This document shows positions 15,820-24,098 of a stretch of DNA of 48,316 bases, in pieces. The position numbers were made by a program, and so were the translations under genes. Every line of letters begins with the position of its first letter. Positions within the stretch are counted from its first letter, which is position 1. Source of the stretch: an uncultured Desulfovibrio sp. (GTDB lineage Bacteria > Desulfobacterota > Desulfovibrionia > Desulfovibrionales > Desulfovibrionaceae); contig CAJUMQ010000019.1 in assembly GCA_910587035.1 (NCBI GenBank), forward strand, positions 1 through 48,316, given 5' to 3'. A model generated the notes under the pieces. That model saw nothing but the letters and a program-made list of their open reading frames with translations, ran no database searches and was not told the origin of the DNA.

Positions 15820-15861
15820 AAAAAAGAAAAGCAGGCCACATCAAAAAATGATGTAACCTGC
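15820..15861 (-). terminator. Intrinsic terminator of the tRNA-Arg transcript
   Basis: On the minus strand the stem 15849-15861/15831-15843 (GCAGGTTACATCA with TGATGTGGCCTGC, one or two imperfect pairs) has a T5 loop and is followed by TTTTCTTTTTT. It lies 11 nt beyond the tRNA CCA end. Confidence 0.8.
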
Positions 15862-15871
15862 TGAAATTTAT

Positions 15872-15948
15872 TGGCGCGCCCGGAGAGATTCGAACTCCCG
15901 ACCCACAGGTTCGTAGCCTGTTGCTCTATCCAGCTGGGCCACGGGCGC
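15872..15948 (-). tRNA. tRNA-Arg (anticodon ACG)
   Basis: A 77-nt cloverleaf: acceptor stem GCGCCCG with CGGGCGC, discriminator G and encoded CCA; D-arm around GCCCAGCTGGATAGAGC; anticodon stem ACAGG/CCTGT with loop CTACGAA, so the anticodon is ACG; and T-arm with TTCGAAT. tRNA-Arg genes are frequent phage integration targets, and the prophage begins just downstream of its terminator. Confidence 0.95.
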
Positions 15949-16001
15949 GTGAAGAAACTTCTATATTATTTCGATAACCAGGTCAAGGTTTTTAAGGACA
16001 A

Positions 16002-16271
16002 TTATTTCTTTTCCAGCGCATTTACAGCCTGCGCCAGCCGGGAAATCTTGCGGGATGCTGTTTTCCAGTGTATCGCGCCTTTTGTTGTGGCCTTGCCAAG
16101 AACGGAAGCGGCAGTGCTCAAGGCTTTTTCCGCAAGCGCCTTGTCATTGCCTTCAATGGCAGCGCGCGCATCCTTGATGACGTTCTTTATGCGGGTACGA
16201 TGGGAGCGATTGCGCGCCGCGCGCTCAAGACTCTGTCTGTGGCGCTTAATTGCCGATTTGTGATTTGCCAT
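16002..16271 (-). CDS. rpsT: 30S ribosomal protein S20
   Basis: An 89-residue basic protein that binds 16S rRNA in the small subunit. The family pattern is clear: ANHKSAIKRHRQSLERAARN at the N-terminus, RTRIKNVIKDARAAI, then KGAIHWKTASRKISRLAQAV. The ATG at 16271 has GGAGG at ideal spacing; an upstream in-frame ATG at 16289 lacks one. It stands alone between glyQS and tRNA-Arg, with its own candidate promoter. Confidence 0.97.
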   Translation of the reverse strand: MANHKSAIKRHRQSLERAARNRSHRTRIKNVIKDARAAIEGNDKALAEKALSTAASVLGKATTKGAIHWKTASRKISRLAQAVNALEKK

Positions 16272-16347
16272 ATATCCTCCGCTTGGCACAAATTATTTTA
16301 CTGCATCTTAAGCAGACAACAGTTCCATATATTCCTCTGAAACAAAT

Positions 16348-16376
16348 TTTTTATTTCTTTACGGCCATATGGTCAA
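16348..16376 (-). promoter_or_regulatory. Candidate rpsT promoter
   Basis: Minus-strand TTGACC (16371-16376) and TAAAAA (16348-16353) are 17 bp apart, about 80 nt ahead of the rpsT start. A short leader with GTCTGC/GCAGT complementarity follows. Confidence 0.45.
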
Positions 16377-16398
16377 GCAATTTTTTGACTGATTCCGG

Positions 16399-19300
16399 TC
16401 AGATCTGCAAGGCCGAAAATTGCGCTATACGGGCAAATCTGCGGCTTATGGAATTAAGCAGCCCCAGGCGGTTCTCCCGGAGAGACTTGTCATCGCACAT
16501 GACCATGACATTATCAAAAAAGGCATCCACAGGCTGGCGCATTTCCTCAAGACAGGCAAAAGCACCGGCATAGTCACCGCCATCGAGAGCTTTGTCCAGG
16601 CGAGGCAGCAGCACGGCAAGTGCGGCGGCAAGCTCCTTTTCCTGATCATCCTTGAGCAGGGCTTCATCCCAGTCACCGCCAATTGCGGAAGCACCTGCTT
16701 TTTTTGCTATGTTTTCAACCCTTTTAAGGGTTTGGACAGAGCTTGGGAAGGCAGGATGCGCTGCAAAGGCTGTCATCGCATCCAGGCGGTTTTTACAATC
16801 GGGAACGCGCTCAAAACCGGCAGCCAGTGTAGCGTCCACCAGCACCGTGTCATACCCAAGCCCAAGGAAATAGTTGCGCATCCGTCCAGCAAAAAATTCC
16901 AGCAGCTTAACTTTCGCCTGTTCTGGTGTCAGTTTCCAGCGTTTCTCGCCATATAATTCCCTGGCTTTGGCAAACAAGTCGCCAATCCTGATCTCCATAT
17001 TGCGGTCGATAAGAATGCGGATAATGCCCAGAGCGCATCTACGCAACCCATTGGGGTCGGCAGCCCCTGTTGGGATCATGTTTATGCCAAAGCAGCCAGC
17101 AAGGGTGTCGGCCTTGTCGGCAATTGAAAGAATTGCGCCCAGGAGGGTCTGTGGCAGGGGGGAGTCTGGTCCAGCTGGCAGATATTGCTCTCCAATGGCT
17201 CCAGCTACTTCCTCATTTTCTCCTGCCCTGGCTGCGTAGATGCCTCCCATGATGCCCTGAAGGGTATCAAATTCACCTACCATCCCGCTGACCAGATCCG
17301 CCTTGGCCAGTTCTCCTGCCCTTGTGGCAAGCGTGGCATCAAAGGGAGGATTAAGCATGTTTGCAATCCAGGCGCACAATTTCTGAAGGCGTCTTCCCTT
17401 GTCGCCCATGCTGCCCAATGGGCCTATGAAAATAACATTGTCCAGCTTTGCCACCCAGTCCTGCATATTCTGGGCGCCATCGGCATTCCAGAAAAAGCGG
17501 GCATCCTCAAGCCTTGCGCGCAGTACCTTTTCCCAGCCTTTTTTTACAGTTGCCATATCGGTGGGAATGACATTGAGAACAGTAAGGAAATGTGGCATCA
17601 GCCTGCCATCTGGGCCTTTGATGCCAAAACTTTTCTGGTGGCTTTCCATGCTGGTCAGCAAAACTTCTGCCGGTATCTCAAGAAAGGATGGATCAAAATC
17701 GCCAAGGAGGGGAACTGGCTGCTCCACCAGACCGCACACTTCGGATAGCAGGTCATCCTTCCAGATCACAGAGCCGCCTTTGGCTCTGGCAGCGCTGTCG
17801 CCGCCGGCAATTATTGTTTGCCGCCTCTGGACCGGATCAAGACAGACCTGAGCCTTGCCGTTCATAATCTCAGGATATCCGGCAATGTCCGAGATCTCAT
17901 AAGGTCCAGCCCCAAGCACCCTGTGCCCCCATGTGTGCCTGCCCGACTGCACAGGTCCGACATTGAAATGCACAATATCCCCATTCAACAGGGCCACAAT
18001 CCAGCGTATTGGCCTGGCATAGGCGATATCATGTGCGCCCCAGCGCATACGCTTGGCAAAGGAGAGCTCATGAATGATGCGGGGGCAGATCTCCGCCAGA
18101 ATTGCCATCGCAGATTTTCCACCTGTTACTTTGCGGGCTGCCATATAACTGCCCCTGGGAGTTTGCTGTTCAAAAACATCAGAGACAGCCACTCCGCATG
18201 TTTTGGCAAATCCAACCAGAGCCTTGGAGGGCTTGCCATCGGCATCAAAGGCAATTCTTGCAGGCGGCCCTGTTATGATCTCTTCCCTGCTATCCTGCAT
18301 GGGCGCCAATGAACGCACAAGGAGCACCAGCCTCCTGGGTGTGGCCATGGTGTCTATTTCCCCAAATGGCAGCGCTGCTTCCTTTAAGGCCTTCTCAAAA
18401 AGCTCGGCCAGTTCTTTTTCCTCGCCATGCAGGAATCTTGACGGCAACTCCTCTGTGCCAATTTCAAGCAAAAAAGTAGCTGTTTCACCAGGTGCCGTCT
18501 TTGGTTCAGATGCAGATCCAGGCCTGACAAAATCACATTTATCCTTGCTGGCATGTGCCAGCAAGGGATGCCCCTGTTCCTCCCGCTGTCTGGCGTAGCT
18601 TTGGGCCACTCCTGAGGCCAGGGCACGCACCCGGCCTATATAGCCTGTTCTTTCTGTTATGGATATTGCGCCGCGGGCATCGAGAAGATTAAAGGTATGG
18701 GAACATTTCAAACAATAATCATATGCCGGCCAGGGCAGGCCCAGTTCCAGCATTTTACCGCATTCCCTCTCAAAATCTCCAAACTGTGTCAAAAGCATTT
18801 CGGCATTGCTGGCCTCAAAGTTATGCCGGGACTGCTCCACCTCATTCTGATGATAGATATCACCATAGGTTATGTCCCTATTCCAGCGCAAATCATAGAC
18901 TGATTCAACTCCCTGGAGATACATGGCCAGCCTCTCCAAGCCATAGGTCAGCTCCACACTGACAGGCATGAGATCTATACCGCCAACCTGCTGGAAATAA
19001 GTAAACTGGCTAACCTCCATGCCATCAAGCCACACTTCCCAGCCCAGACCCCAGGCTCCCAGTGTGGGGGATTCCCAGTCGTCCTCCACAAAGCGGATGT
19101 CATGGGCGGCTGGATCGATGCCAAGCGCATTGAGGCTCTGGAGATACAGCTCCTGCACATTGTCCGGGGACGGCTTAAGTATGACCTGAAACTGAAAATA
19201 TCGCTGCAAGCGGTTAGGATTCTCTCCATATCGTCCATCAGTAGGACGCCGGGATGGTTCCACATAGGCAACGCGCCATGGCTCCGGACCAATCACACGC

Positions 19301-19419
19301 AAAAAGGTGTTGGGATTAAAAGTGCCGGCGCCGCATTCCACCCCTGATGGCTGTTCAATGACGCAACCCTGCTCCGCCCAATATTTCTGCAATGTCATAA
19401 TGACATCCTGAAAATACAT
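16399..19419 (-). CDS. glyQS: Glycyl-tRNA synthetase, fused alpha and beta subunits
   Basis: Charges tRNA-Gly. Bacterial alpha2beta2 GlyRS is normally made from two genes; here one 1006-residue frame holds both. Residues 1-290 are the alpha (catalytic class II) subunit: FQDVIMTLQKYWAEQGC, GRYGENPNRLQRYFQFQVI, GGIDLMPVSVELTYGLERL. A 20-residue linker rich in Ser, Pro and Ala leads to the beta subunit from about 314 (FLLEIGTEELPSRFL), which ends in a DALR-type tRNA-binding region. There is no internal stop. Fused forms are known in chlamydiae and scattered bacteria. recO lies just upstream. Confidence 0.95.
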   Translation of the reverse strand: MYFQDVIMTLQKYWAEQGCVIEQPSGVECGAGTFNPNTFLRVIGPEPWRVAYVEPSRRPTDGRYGENPNRLQRYFQFQVILKPSPDNVQELYLQSLNALGIDPAAHDIRFVEDDWESPTLGAWGLGWEVWLDGMEVSQFTYFQQVGGIDLMPVSVELTYGLERLAMYLQGVESVYDLRWNRDITYGDIYHQNEVEQSRHNFEASNAEMLLTQFGDFERECGKMLELGLPWPAYDYCLKCSHTFNLLDARGAISITERTGYIGRVRALASGVAQSYARQREEQGHPLLAHASKDKCDFVRPGSASEPKTAPGETATFLLEIGTEELPSRFLHGEEKELAELFEKALKEAALPFGEIDTMATPRRLVLLVRSLAPMQDSREEIITGPPARIAFDADGKPSKALVGFAKTCGVAVSDVFEQQTPRGSYMAARKVTGGKSAMAILAEICPRIIHELSFAKRMRWGAHDIAYARPIRWIVALLNGDIVHFNVGPVQSGRHTWGHRVLGAGPYEISDIAGYPEIMNGKAQVCLDPVQRRQTIIAGGDSAARAKGGSVIWKDDLLSEVCGLVEQPVPLLGDFDPSFLEIPAEVLLTSMESHQKSFGIKGPDGRLMPHFLTVLNVIPTDMATVKKGWEKVLRARLEDARFFWNADGAQNMQDWVAKLDNVIFIGPLGSMGDKGRRLQKLCAWIANMLNPPFDATLATRAGELAKADLVSGMVGEFDTLQGIMGGIYAARAGENEEVAGAIGEQYLPAGPDSPLPQTLLGAILSIADKADTLAGCFGINMIPTGAADPNGLRRCALGIIRILIDRNMEIRIGDLFAKARELYGEKRWKLTPEQAKVKLLEFFAGRMRNYFLGLGYDTVLVDATLAAGFERVPDCKNRLDAMTAFAAHPAFPSSVQTLKRVENIAKKAGASAIGGDWDEALLKDDQEKELAAALAVLLPRLDKALDGGDYAGAFACLEEMRQPVDAFFDNVMVMCDDKSLRENRLGLLNSISRRFARIAQFSALQI

Positions 19420-19484
19420 TATGCCTCCTCGGGCCTCGATAATATGGATAAAAAGTCATCTGGCGCATGGCCAATGGCCGGCTG

Positions 19485-20237
19485 TCACACATGCCGAAAA
19501 AAGCCATTCTCCCATACAAGTCCAAGATGATACTGAGTAAAACCGTCTATTGCCCTTGCGCAGTATCTGGCATCCTCGCCATCCGGAAAATTCCATTGAG
19601 AGGGATTTTTTTGCGAAACCAGCTGCAGGATCTGCAGGGAACTCCAGGGGATTCTCATGGCATGTCTCTGGCTTGAGAACGCGCTCCTGTCCGCACAGTC
19701 AAGACAGAACATGCGTCCATCATCGGCCCTGAAGATGGCATCACCGCCTATTTTCCGGCCACACCTGCCACAAAATTTCAATTCAGGCCGAAACCCCATT
19801 TCCGAGGCCAGACGCAAACGAAAAAAAAATGCGGCCACTGCCGGAGTTTGAGCACGGGTGTCCAGCATAATCCGCATATCTTCCAGCAGATCATAGCATT
19901 CTGTGGCGTTGTCCGCGCCTATTTCCAATGCATCCACAAAGCGGAGGCAGTTTGCTGCAAGACCCATGGCGTTCCAGCTGTGCCTGAGATTTTGCGGACC
20001 ATCGATCAAGGCAGCCTCCTGGAGATTCAAAAATTCACCATTTCGCGAGCTTTTTACCCTGCAGTGCAGGCTGTTGAAAATATCCAGACAGCCACAGAAC
20101 CTTTTTTTGCTTCTTGCGCCCCCAAATGCGAAAATTGTCAGTATGCCCCTATGCCTGCAGAGCAGTTTGAGCCACAGATCCGCCTCATGAAACAGGCCTT
20201 TTCTGATGACAAGAGCCTGGTCATTCCATTCTGTCAT
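19485..20237 (-). CDS. recO: DNA repair protein RecO
   Basis: Partner of RecF and RecR that loads RecA onto single-stranded DNA. The 250 residues show the N-terminal OB fold (QALVIRKGLFHEADLWLKLL), a helical C-terminal domain and the zinc-binding set CGRCG and CLDC (about 156-180). Its start overlaps the stop of the rodZ-like gene by 4 bp, so the two are translationally coupled. glyQS follows after 65 bp. Confidence 0.88.
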   Translation of the reverse strand: MTEWNDQALVIRKGLFHEADLWLKLLCRHRGILTIFAFGGARSKKRFCGCLDIFNSLHCRVKSSRNGEFLNLQEAALIDGPQNLRHSWNAMGLAANCLRFVDALEIGADNATECYDLLEDMRIMLDTRAQTPAVAAFFFRLRLASEMGFRPELKFCGRCGRKIGGDAIFRADDGRMFCLDCADRSAFSSQRHAMRIPWSSLQILQLVSQKNPSQWNFPDGEDARYCARAIDGFTQYHLGLVWENGFFRHV

Positions 20238-21205
20238 GAATTGGTTTTGGGTGGAAAGGTTAGCGTCCTTACCTGGCCGGATGTGCCCGGAGGCGGCAGG
20301 TCATTGCCATCGTAGCGCAAACGCACCCCTCCGGCATTGCCCAGCTTGAGCTCGAGGCTGTCGCCAAATGTCAGGGCGAATGTATCCCCCTTGCGCAGGG
20401 AAAACTGGCGCGTATCCGTTTTGTCGGCATTGGAATGAACCCAGCATTCTTCAATGGCTGTGATGATCAGCTTATGCTGTGCCGGTTTGTTTTCATCCAC
20501 GGCTGACGCCTGGCTCTCCGCCTTCTCTACCACCACCGGAGCGGGTGCCGGGGCCTCTGCCAGTCTGCTCTCAATCGGCTGCCTATCGCCAGATGGCATG
20601 ATGGGCGTGGCCACAGTTTCTGGCGGTGTTGTCTGCGCGCTTTCCGGCTGCTGCGGTGATGTTTTTACCTCTGTCCCGGTCCTGGCCTCTGTCTGCCTCA
20701 TTTCCGCTTCGGCCTTCTGATTTCTTTCAGCATCCCTTGTGGCCATATAGGCATCCGCGCTGGGCAGCTTTTCCGCAATGCCGGAATTGGAAGAGGTTTC
20801 ATGGGGAGTCAAAAAATCAAGATAGCCCTCTTTCCAGGCATACCAGGCTGCGGCAGCCAGAATGCAGAATACGAAAAAGACAATAAGACCACCACTTTTC
20901 TTTTTTTCAACCGGCGCCGTTTCCGGCATGATGGTTTCATGCGTCTGTTGTGGCTTTTTGAGAACGCCTGGATGCATTGTATCCAGAGCCTCCTGAATCT
21001 GGGCCGAATCCAATCCCAGCCAGGCGCCATAGGAACGAATAAAACCCCTGGCATAGGCTGGATGGGGAAGAGATGCTATGTCACCACTTTCCAGAGCCCT
21101 TAACTGGCGTGGGCTGATTTTTAATTCTTTTGCTACATCGTCGATGGCAAGATTGCGTTTTTCTCTTTCAGCGCGCAAGGCTGCGCCCAATTCTTCAAAA
21201 GTCAT
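20234..21205 (-). CDS. RodZ-like HTH membrane protein
   Basis: A bitopic protein of 323 residues with the RodZ plan. A cytoplasmic HTH_25 domain lies at 1-75 (LGAALRAEREKRNLAIDDVA, with RGFIRSYGAWLGLD), then one membrane helix at 106-123 (GLIVFFVFCILAAAAWYAW). A Pro/Ala/Glu-rich periplasmic linker follows, then a DUF4115 domain (about 245-320, EECWVHSNADKTDTRQFSLRKGD and LGNAGGVRLRYDG). RodZ links MreB to the wall machinery; that role here is inferred. The start is preceded by the SurA-like gene (11-bp gap). Confidence 0.85.
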   Translation of the reverse strand: MTFEELGAALRAEREKRNLAIDDVAKELKISPRQLRALESGDIASLPHPAYARGFIRSYGAWLGLDSAQIQEALDTMHPGVLKKPQQTHETIMPETAPVEKKKSGGLIVFFVFCILAAAAWYAWKEGYLDFLTPHETSSNSGIAEKLPSADAYMATRDAERNQKAEAEMRQTEARTGTEVKTSPQQPESAQTTPPETVATPIMPSGDRQPIESRLAEAPAPAPVVVEKAESQASAVDENKPAQHKLIITAIEECWVHSNADKTDTRQFSLRKGDTFALTFGDSLELKLGNAGGVRLRYDGNDLPPPGTSGQVRTLTFPPKTNS

Positions 21206-21216
21206 TGCATGCCCCG

Positions 21217-22152
21217 TTACAACCGGATGTCGATGACAGCCTTGTTGCGCAATTGTTTGGAATAATCTTCAAAACGGCCCTTCGCCTTCGGCTGCCTGAG
21301 TATTGCGTCAATCTGCGGAGTGGCCTCCTGCAGGGTGAGGGGCTTTTCTTCGCCACCACCAGGCCGGAAAAGATGCACTTGGGCCTTGAATCCCTGTAGC
21401 GGAAACAGAGCCGTCACATCTCCAGGCCTCATCTTGTTAAGACGCTCGCCCCATTCCGGATTTAACCTATCCCATTCCACGGGGCCGGCATCACCGCCCT
21501 TGTCCTTGTTGGGTGCGATGGAGTATTTGGCTGCAGCCTGGGCAAAGCTAATTTTACCGGATTTGATCTGTGAGGCTATGCTCTCGGCATTGACATTTGG
21601 CGGATACACCAGCAAGCCCATATGCAAGCCGGATCTGTCAAAGAGCTGGTCCTTGTGCGCCTCATAGTAGGCGTTAATCTCCTCCGGCGTCACCACAACC
21701 TTGCGGCCAACTTCCATGGCCATAATTTTCTGGCGCATTATATTTTTTTCTATGCTTTTGCGCACAGAATCCAAAGTAAGCTTCTGTTGTGCCAGCTGTG
21801 CCTCAAAATCCTTTCGTGACAGACGCCTTTCCTTGAGAATACGAGTAATTTCGCTATCGACTTCAGCCGGCGTGGCAGTAGCCTTGAGTCTTTTGGCATC
21901 CTGGGCAACAAGGATATCCATGATCATCATATCGAGAACCCGCCTCAATATGGCATCCACATCCTTTTGTCTCGATTTATCCCCAGGTTTTATTCTGGCC
22001 CTCGCCAGTTCAGGCACGGCTTCCTTCTGGAGATCATACATGGTAATCACCTGCCCGTTTACCACGGCAGCGACCTTGTTGAGCTGGGCGGCATCGGGAA
22101 CGGCCAGGCAGATAAAATAAAAAAACATGAACAGGGATGCGATCTTTCCCAC
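21217..22152 (-). CDS. SurA-like periplasmic chaperone/peptidyl-prolyl isomerase
   Basis: Exported folding factor for outer-membrane proteins. The N-terminus is a signal sequence (ASLFMFFYFICLAVPDAAQ). Then comes the SurA N-terminal fold starting at LNKVAAVVNGQVITMYDLQ, and one parvulin-type domain around DRSGLHMGLLVYP and AAAKYSIAPNKDKGGDAGPV. A GTG at 22152 with GGGGG upstream is preferred because it places the signal sequence at the start; the frame is open to 22248. The protein has about 311 residues. The next gene upstream is a second SurA-like protein, so the pair may work together. Confidence 0.82.
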   Translation of the reverse strand: MGKIASLFMFFYFICLAVPDAAQLNKVAAVVNGQVITMYDLQKEAVPELARARIKPGDKSRQKDVDAILRRVLDMMIMDILVAQDAKRLKATATPAEVDSEITRILKERRLSRKDFEAQLAQQKLTLDSVRKSIEKNIMRQKIMAMEVGRKVVVTPEEINAYYEAHKDQLFDRSGLHMGLLVYPPNVNAESIASQIKSGKISFAQAAAKYSIAPNKDKGGDAGPVEWDRLNPEWGERLNKMRPGDVTALFPLQGFKAQVHLFRPGGGEEKPLTLQEATPQIDAILRQPKAKGRFEDYSKQLRNKAVIDIRL

Positions 22153-22260
22153 TTTTACCCCCAAATCAGGCAAGAATACGCATTTATGGCAGACAGGATG
22201 CAATTTCCGCATGGAGACTACTATAAAACATGCTTTTGCATTGCGCAATTGCGGTAATCT

Positions 22261-23250
22261 TCAATCCCTTGCAGGGATATTGCCGGATACGGGCAATCCC
22301 CTGAAAGCATCTCCAGCGGCTTCCTGAATATGACCAATGGCCAGACATTCATTCAGCTCTGGCACAACTTTTATCTCCGCAGTTTTAAGTTTTTGCTCCA
22401 GCCATTCGTCAAAGGCCGTATTCTGTTTTTGCGCAAGCAGGTTTTTTTCAATAAGCGCATAGACATCAGGAAGAGGCAATGCGCGTTTATCCATGCGCGA
22501 AACAAGACATACGGTTTGCCATTCATCATTTTCGCTGCGTGGCTTTCCACAACTGTAGGGCGCTAGATTTTTTACCTCTTTTTGCCACTCCAGAGGCACT
22601 TCCTCCGGGGATACATCCACGCATTGCGCCACGCTGTCTGGTGGAATTTCCCGATTTTTAAAAGATAGGCTCCATTCTTCAAGCGCATTCCTGCTTTCGG
22701 CTGTCAGCAGACACAGACTCAGGCTCTCCGGAAGAGTAAATTCCCTCGCATGATGACGATAATAATCCCGGACCTCATCTTTTTCAATTTTAATAGCCGG
22801 CAAAAGCACCTGCTCGCGGAAAATTTCCAATGCAAGATAATCGCGCATCAGTTCGAGCCATTCATCCTTGCGAATATAGGAATCCTTCATGTAGGCATCC
22901 AGAGTATCCATTCCCAGATCCTCATCAATATCCCTTATTGTCTGATCAAGCTCTATCTGACTGATTTCTATGCCCCTTTGGGATAAATCCTGACGCACCA
23001 GGGCATGTGCAACCAGAGTGCCAAGCGCGCGGCCATAGTTGATTTTCATATCCGCCGCCGATGGTCCAGGCGCGACGCCCATCGCGCCAAGACGGCTATC
23101 CATTAATGTCTGGAGGGACAGCAGGGTGATGGGCTCGCCATTAACTGTGGCAACAACGCCGCTACCCAGACGTGACTCCTTGCAGGCTCCCAGGAGAATA
23201 CAGAAAGATGCAAAAATGAGGCACAGGGCAGAATTGCGGAAATTATTCAT
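22261..23250 (-). CDS. SurA-N-like lipoprotein, putative chaperone
   Basis: A 329-residue lipoprotein. The signal NNFRNSALCLIFASFCILLGAC ends in a lipobox (LLGAC), split here at the leader NNFRNSAL. The mature part begins VVATVNGEPITLLSLQTLMD, the beginning of the SurA N-terminal domain, and continues with helices as in SurA. The parvulin motif residues are not clear, so isomerase activity may be absent. It is probably anchored in a membrane and escorts secreted proteins with the neighbouring chaperone. The ribosome site at 23250 is weak. Confidence 0.78.
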   Translation of the reverse strand: MNNFRNSALCLIFASFCILLGACKESRLGSGVVATVNGEPITLLSLQTLMDSRLGAMGVAPGPSAADMKINYGRALGTLVAHALVRQDLSQRGIEISQIELDQTIRDIDEDLGMDTLDAYMKDSYIRKDEWLELMRDYLALEIFREQVLLPAIKIEKDEVRDYYRHHAREFTLPESLSLCLLTAESRNALEEWSLSFKNREIPPDSVAQCVDVSPEEVPLEWQKEVKNLAPYSCGKPRSENDEWQTVCLVSRMDKRALPLPDVYALIEKNLLAQKQNTAFDEWLEQKLKTAEIKVVPELNECLAIGHIQEAAGDAFRGLPVSGNIPARD

Positions 23251-23258
23251 CAAAAGGC

Positions 23259-23903
23259 CTAAAATCCCAACCAATTAAAACCTTTGGCCATTATGGCCAC
23301 CAGAGCAAAACCTATGGCCAACTGCCATTTAAGAAGCCGTGTTTCCATGGCCTTCATCACCACGCGGATTCTGCCCGTCTCACTGAACATTTCAGAGCGA
23401 ACTTTTTCGATTTCGGCATGTATTTTGCCAATTTCGGCATAAACCTGCTCAATTTTTCCACCCATTTCCGCGCGGATCTTCTCAGTTTCGGCATGGAGCT
23501 GGTCGATTTTTCCGACCATTTCTGCGCGGATTTTACCAGCCTCCCCAGCCATTTCCGCGCGGATCTTCTCAGTTTCGGCGTGGAGCTGGTCGATTTTTTC
23601 GCCCATTTCTGCGCGGATTTTACTGGCCTCCCTGGACATTTCCGTGCGGACCCGCTCAATTTCGGCATGTATTTTACCGGTCTCTCCGCTCAGCTCGGTG
23701 CGAATTTTTTCAATCTCAAGACGCAGTTCATAACGAAACTCATCCAGATCAGGCTTTGTTGCCATATTCTGGAGCCTCGTTGCTTCATATTCATTCAATA
23801 TGCCCAAAAATATCTCTGCCTGAATACTGGCCTGTTCCGGAGTAAATCCTCCCTGTTCCAGCTCCTGGGCGTATTTTTGTGTATTAATATATATTGCGTT
23901 CAT
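23259..23903 (-). CDS. Coiled-coil membrane-anchored protein with tandem repeats (DUF1640/CCDC90-like)
   Basis: A 214-residue protein. An N-terminal segment, YAQELEQGGFTPEQASIQAE, is typical of the DUF1640 family and is followed by ATKPDLDEFRYELRLEIEKI. A long coiled coil from about 50 to 185 contains heptads of the kind KIRAEM..KIDQLHAET. One membrane helix, LLKWQLAIGFALVAIMAKGF, ends the protein at about 188-208. The family relates to the mitochondrial calcium-uniporter regulator by fold; bacterial function is unknown. The coil includes near-identical repeats (separate entry). Confidence 0.75.
   Translation of the reverse strand: MNAIYINTQKYAQELEQGGFTPEQASIQAEIFLGILNEYEATRLQNMATKPDLDEFRYELRLEIEKIRTELSGETGKIHAEIERVRTEMSREASKIRAEMGEKIDQLHAETEKIRAEMAGEAGKIRAEMVGKIDQLHAETEKIRAEMGGKIEQVYAEIGKIHAEIEKVRSEMFSETGRIRVVMKAMETRLLKWQLAIGFALVAIMAKGFNWLGF
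23470..23643 (-). repeat. Tandem 87-bp repeat within the coiled-coil gene
   Basis: Two near-identical 87-bp units (29 residues, EKIRAEM...QLHAET) lie in tandem, offset by 87 bp, starting near 23470 and 23557, with diverged partial copies beyond. A 29-residue unit changes the coiled-coil heptad phase by one residue. The high DNA identity suggests recent duplication. Confidence 0.75.
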
Positions 23904-23910
23904 ATTAATA

Positions 23911-24081
23911 TTATAATTTCGATCTTAAATTTTGTTTTCCCCATTCATCAAATCTTTTTTTCCAAAAACTGGATCTTAATAATCTGTGAAACCTTCTTTG
24001 CAATATATAGGTGTAGGGAATAAGCCAAAAGGTGACTATAATGATGGCAATCCAAAAAAATATTCCCAGCAATATTTTCAC
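23911..24081 (-). CDS. Small membrane protein, unknown
   Basis: A 56-residue protein with one strongly hydrophobic helix (ILLGIFFWIAIIIVTFWLIP) and a basic C-terminal tail rich in Arg, Lys and Trp (RRFHRLLRSSFWKKRFDEWG). A GTG at 24081 with GGGAGG four bases upstream is better than the ATG at 24102, which overlaps the exporter stop and has no ribosome site. It lies between the exporter and the coiled-coil gene. I cannot assign it to a family. Confidence 0.6.
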   Translation of the reverse strand: MKILLGIFFWIAIIIVTFWLIPYTYILQRRFHRLLRSSFWKKRFDEWGKQNLRSKL

Positions 24082-24098
24082 TTTGCCTCCCTGGTTAA

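Noticed and set aside
15518..15844. 108-residue Arg/Pro-rich minus-strand ORF between helicase and tRNA
   Set aside because: No ribosome site, low-complexity composition, overlap with the tRNA terminator.
19420..19484. Possible glycine riboswitch or T-box upstream of glyQS
   Set aside because: Only 65 bp separate recO from glyQS, and no tandem aptamer or T-box sequence is visible.
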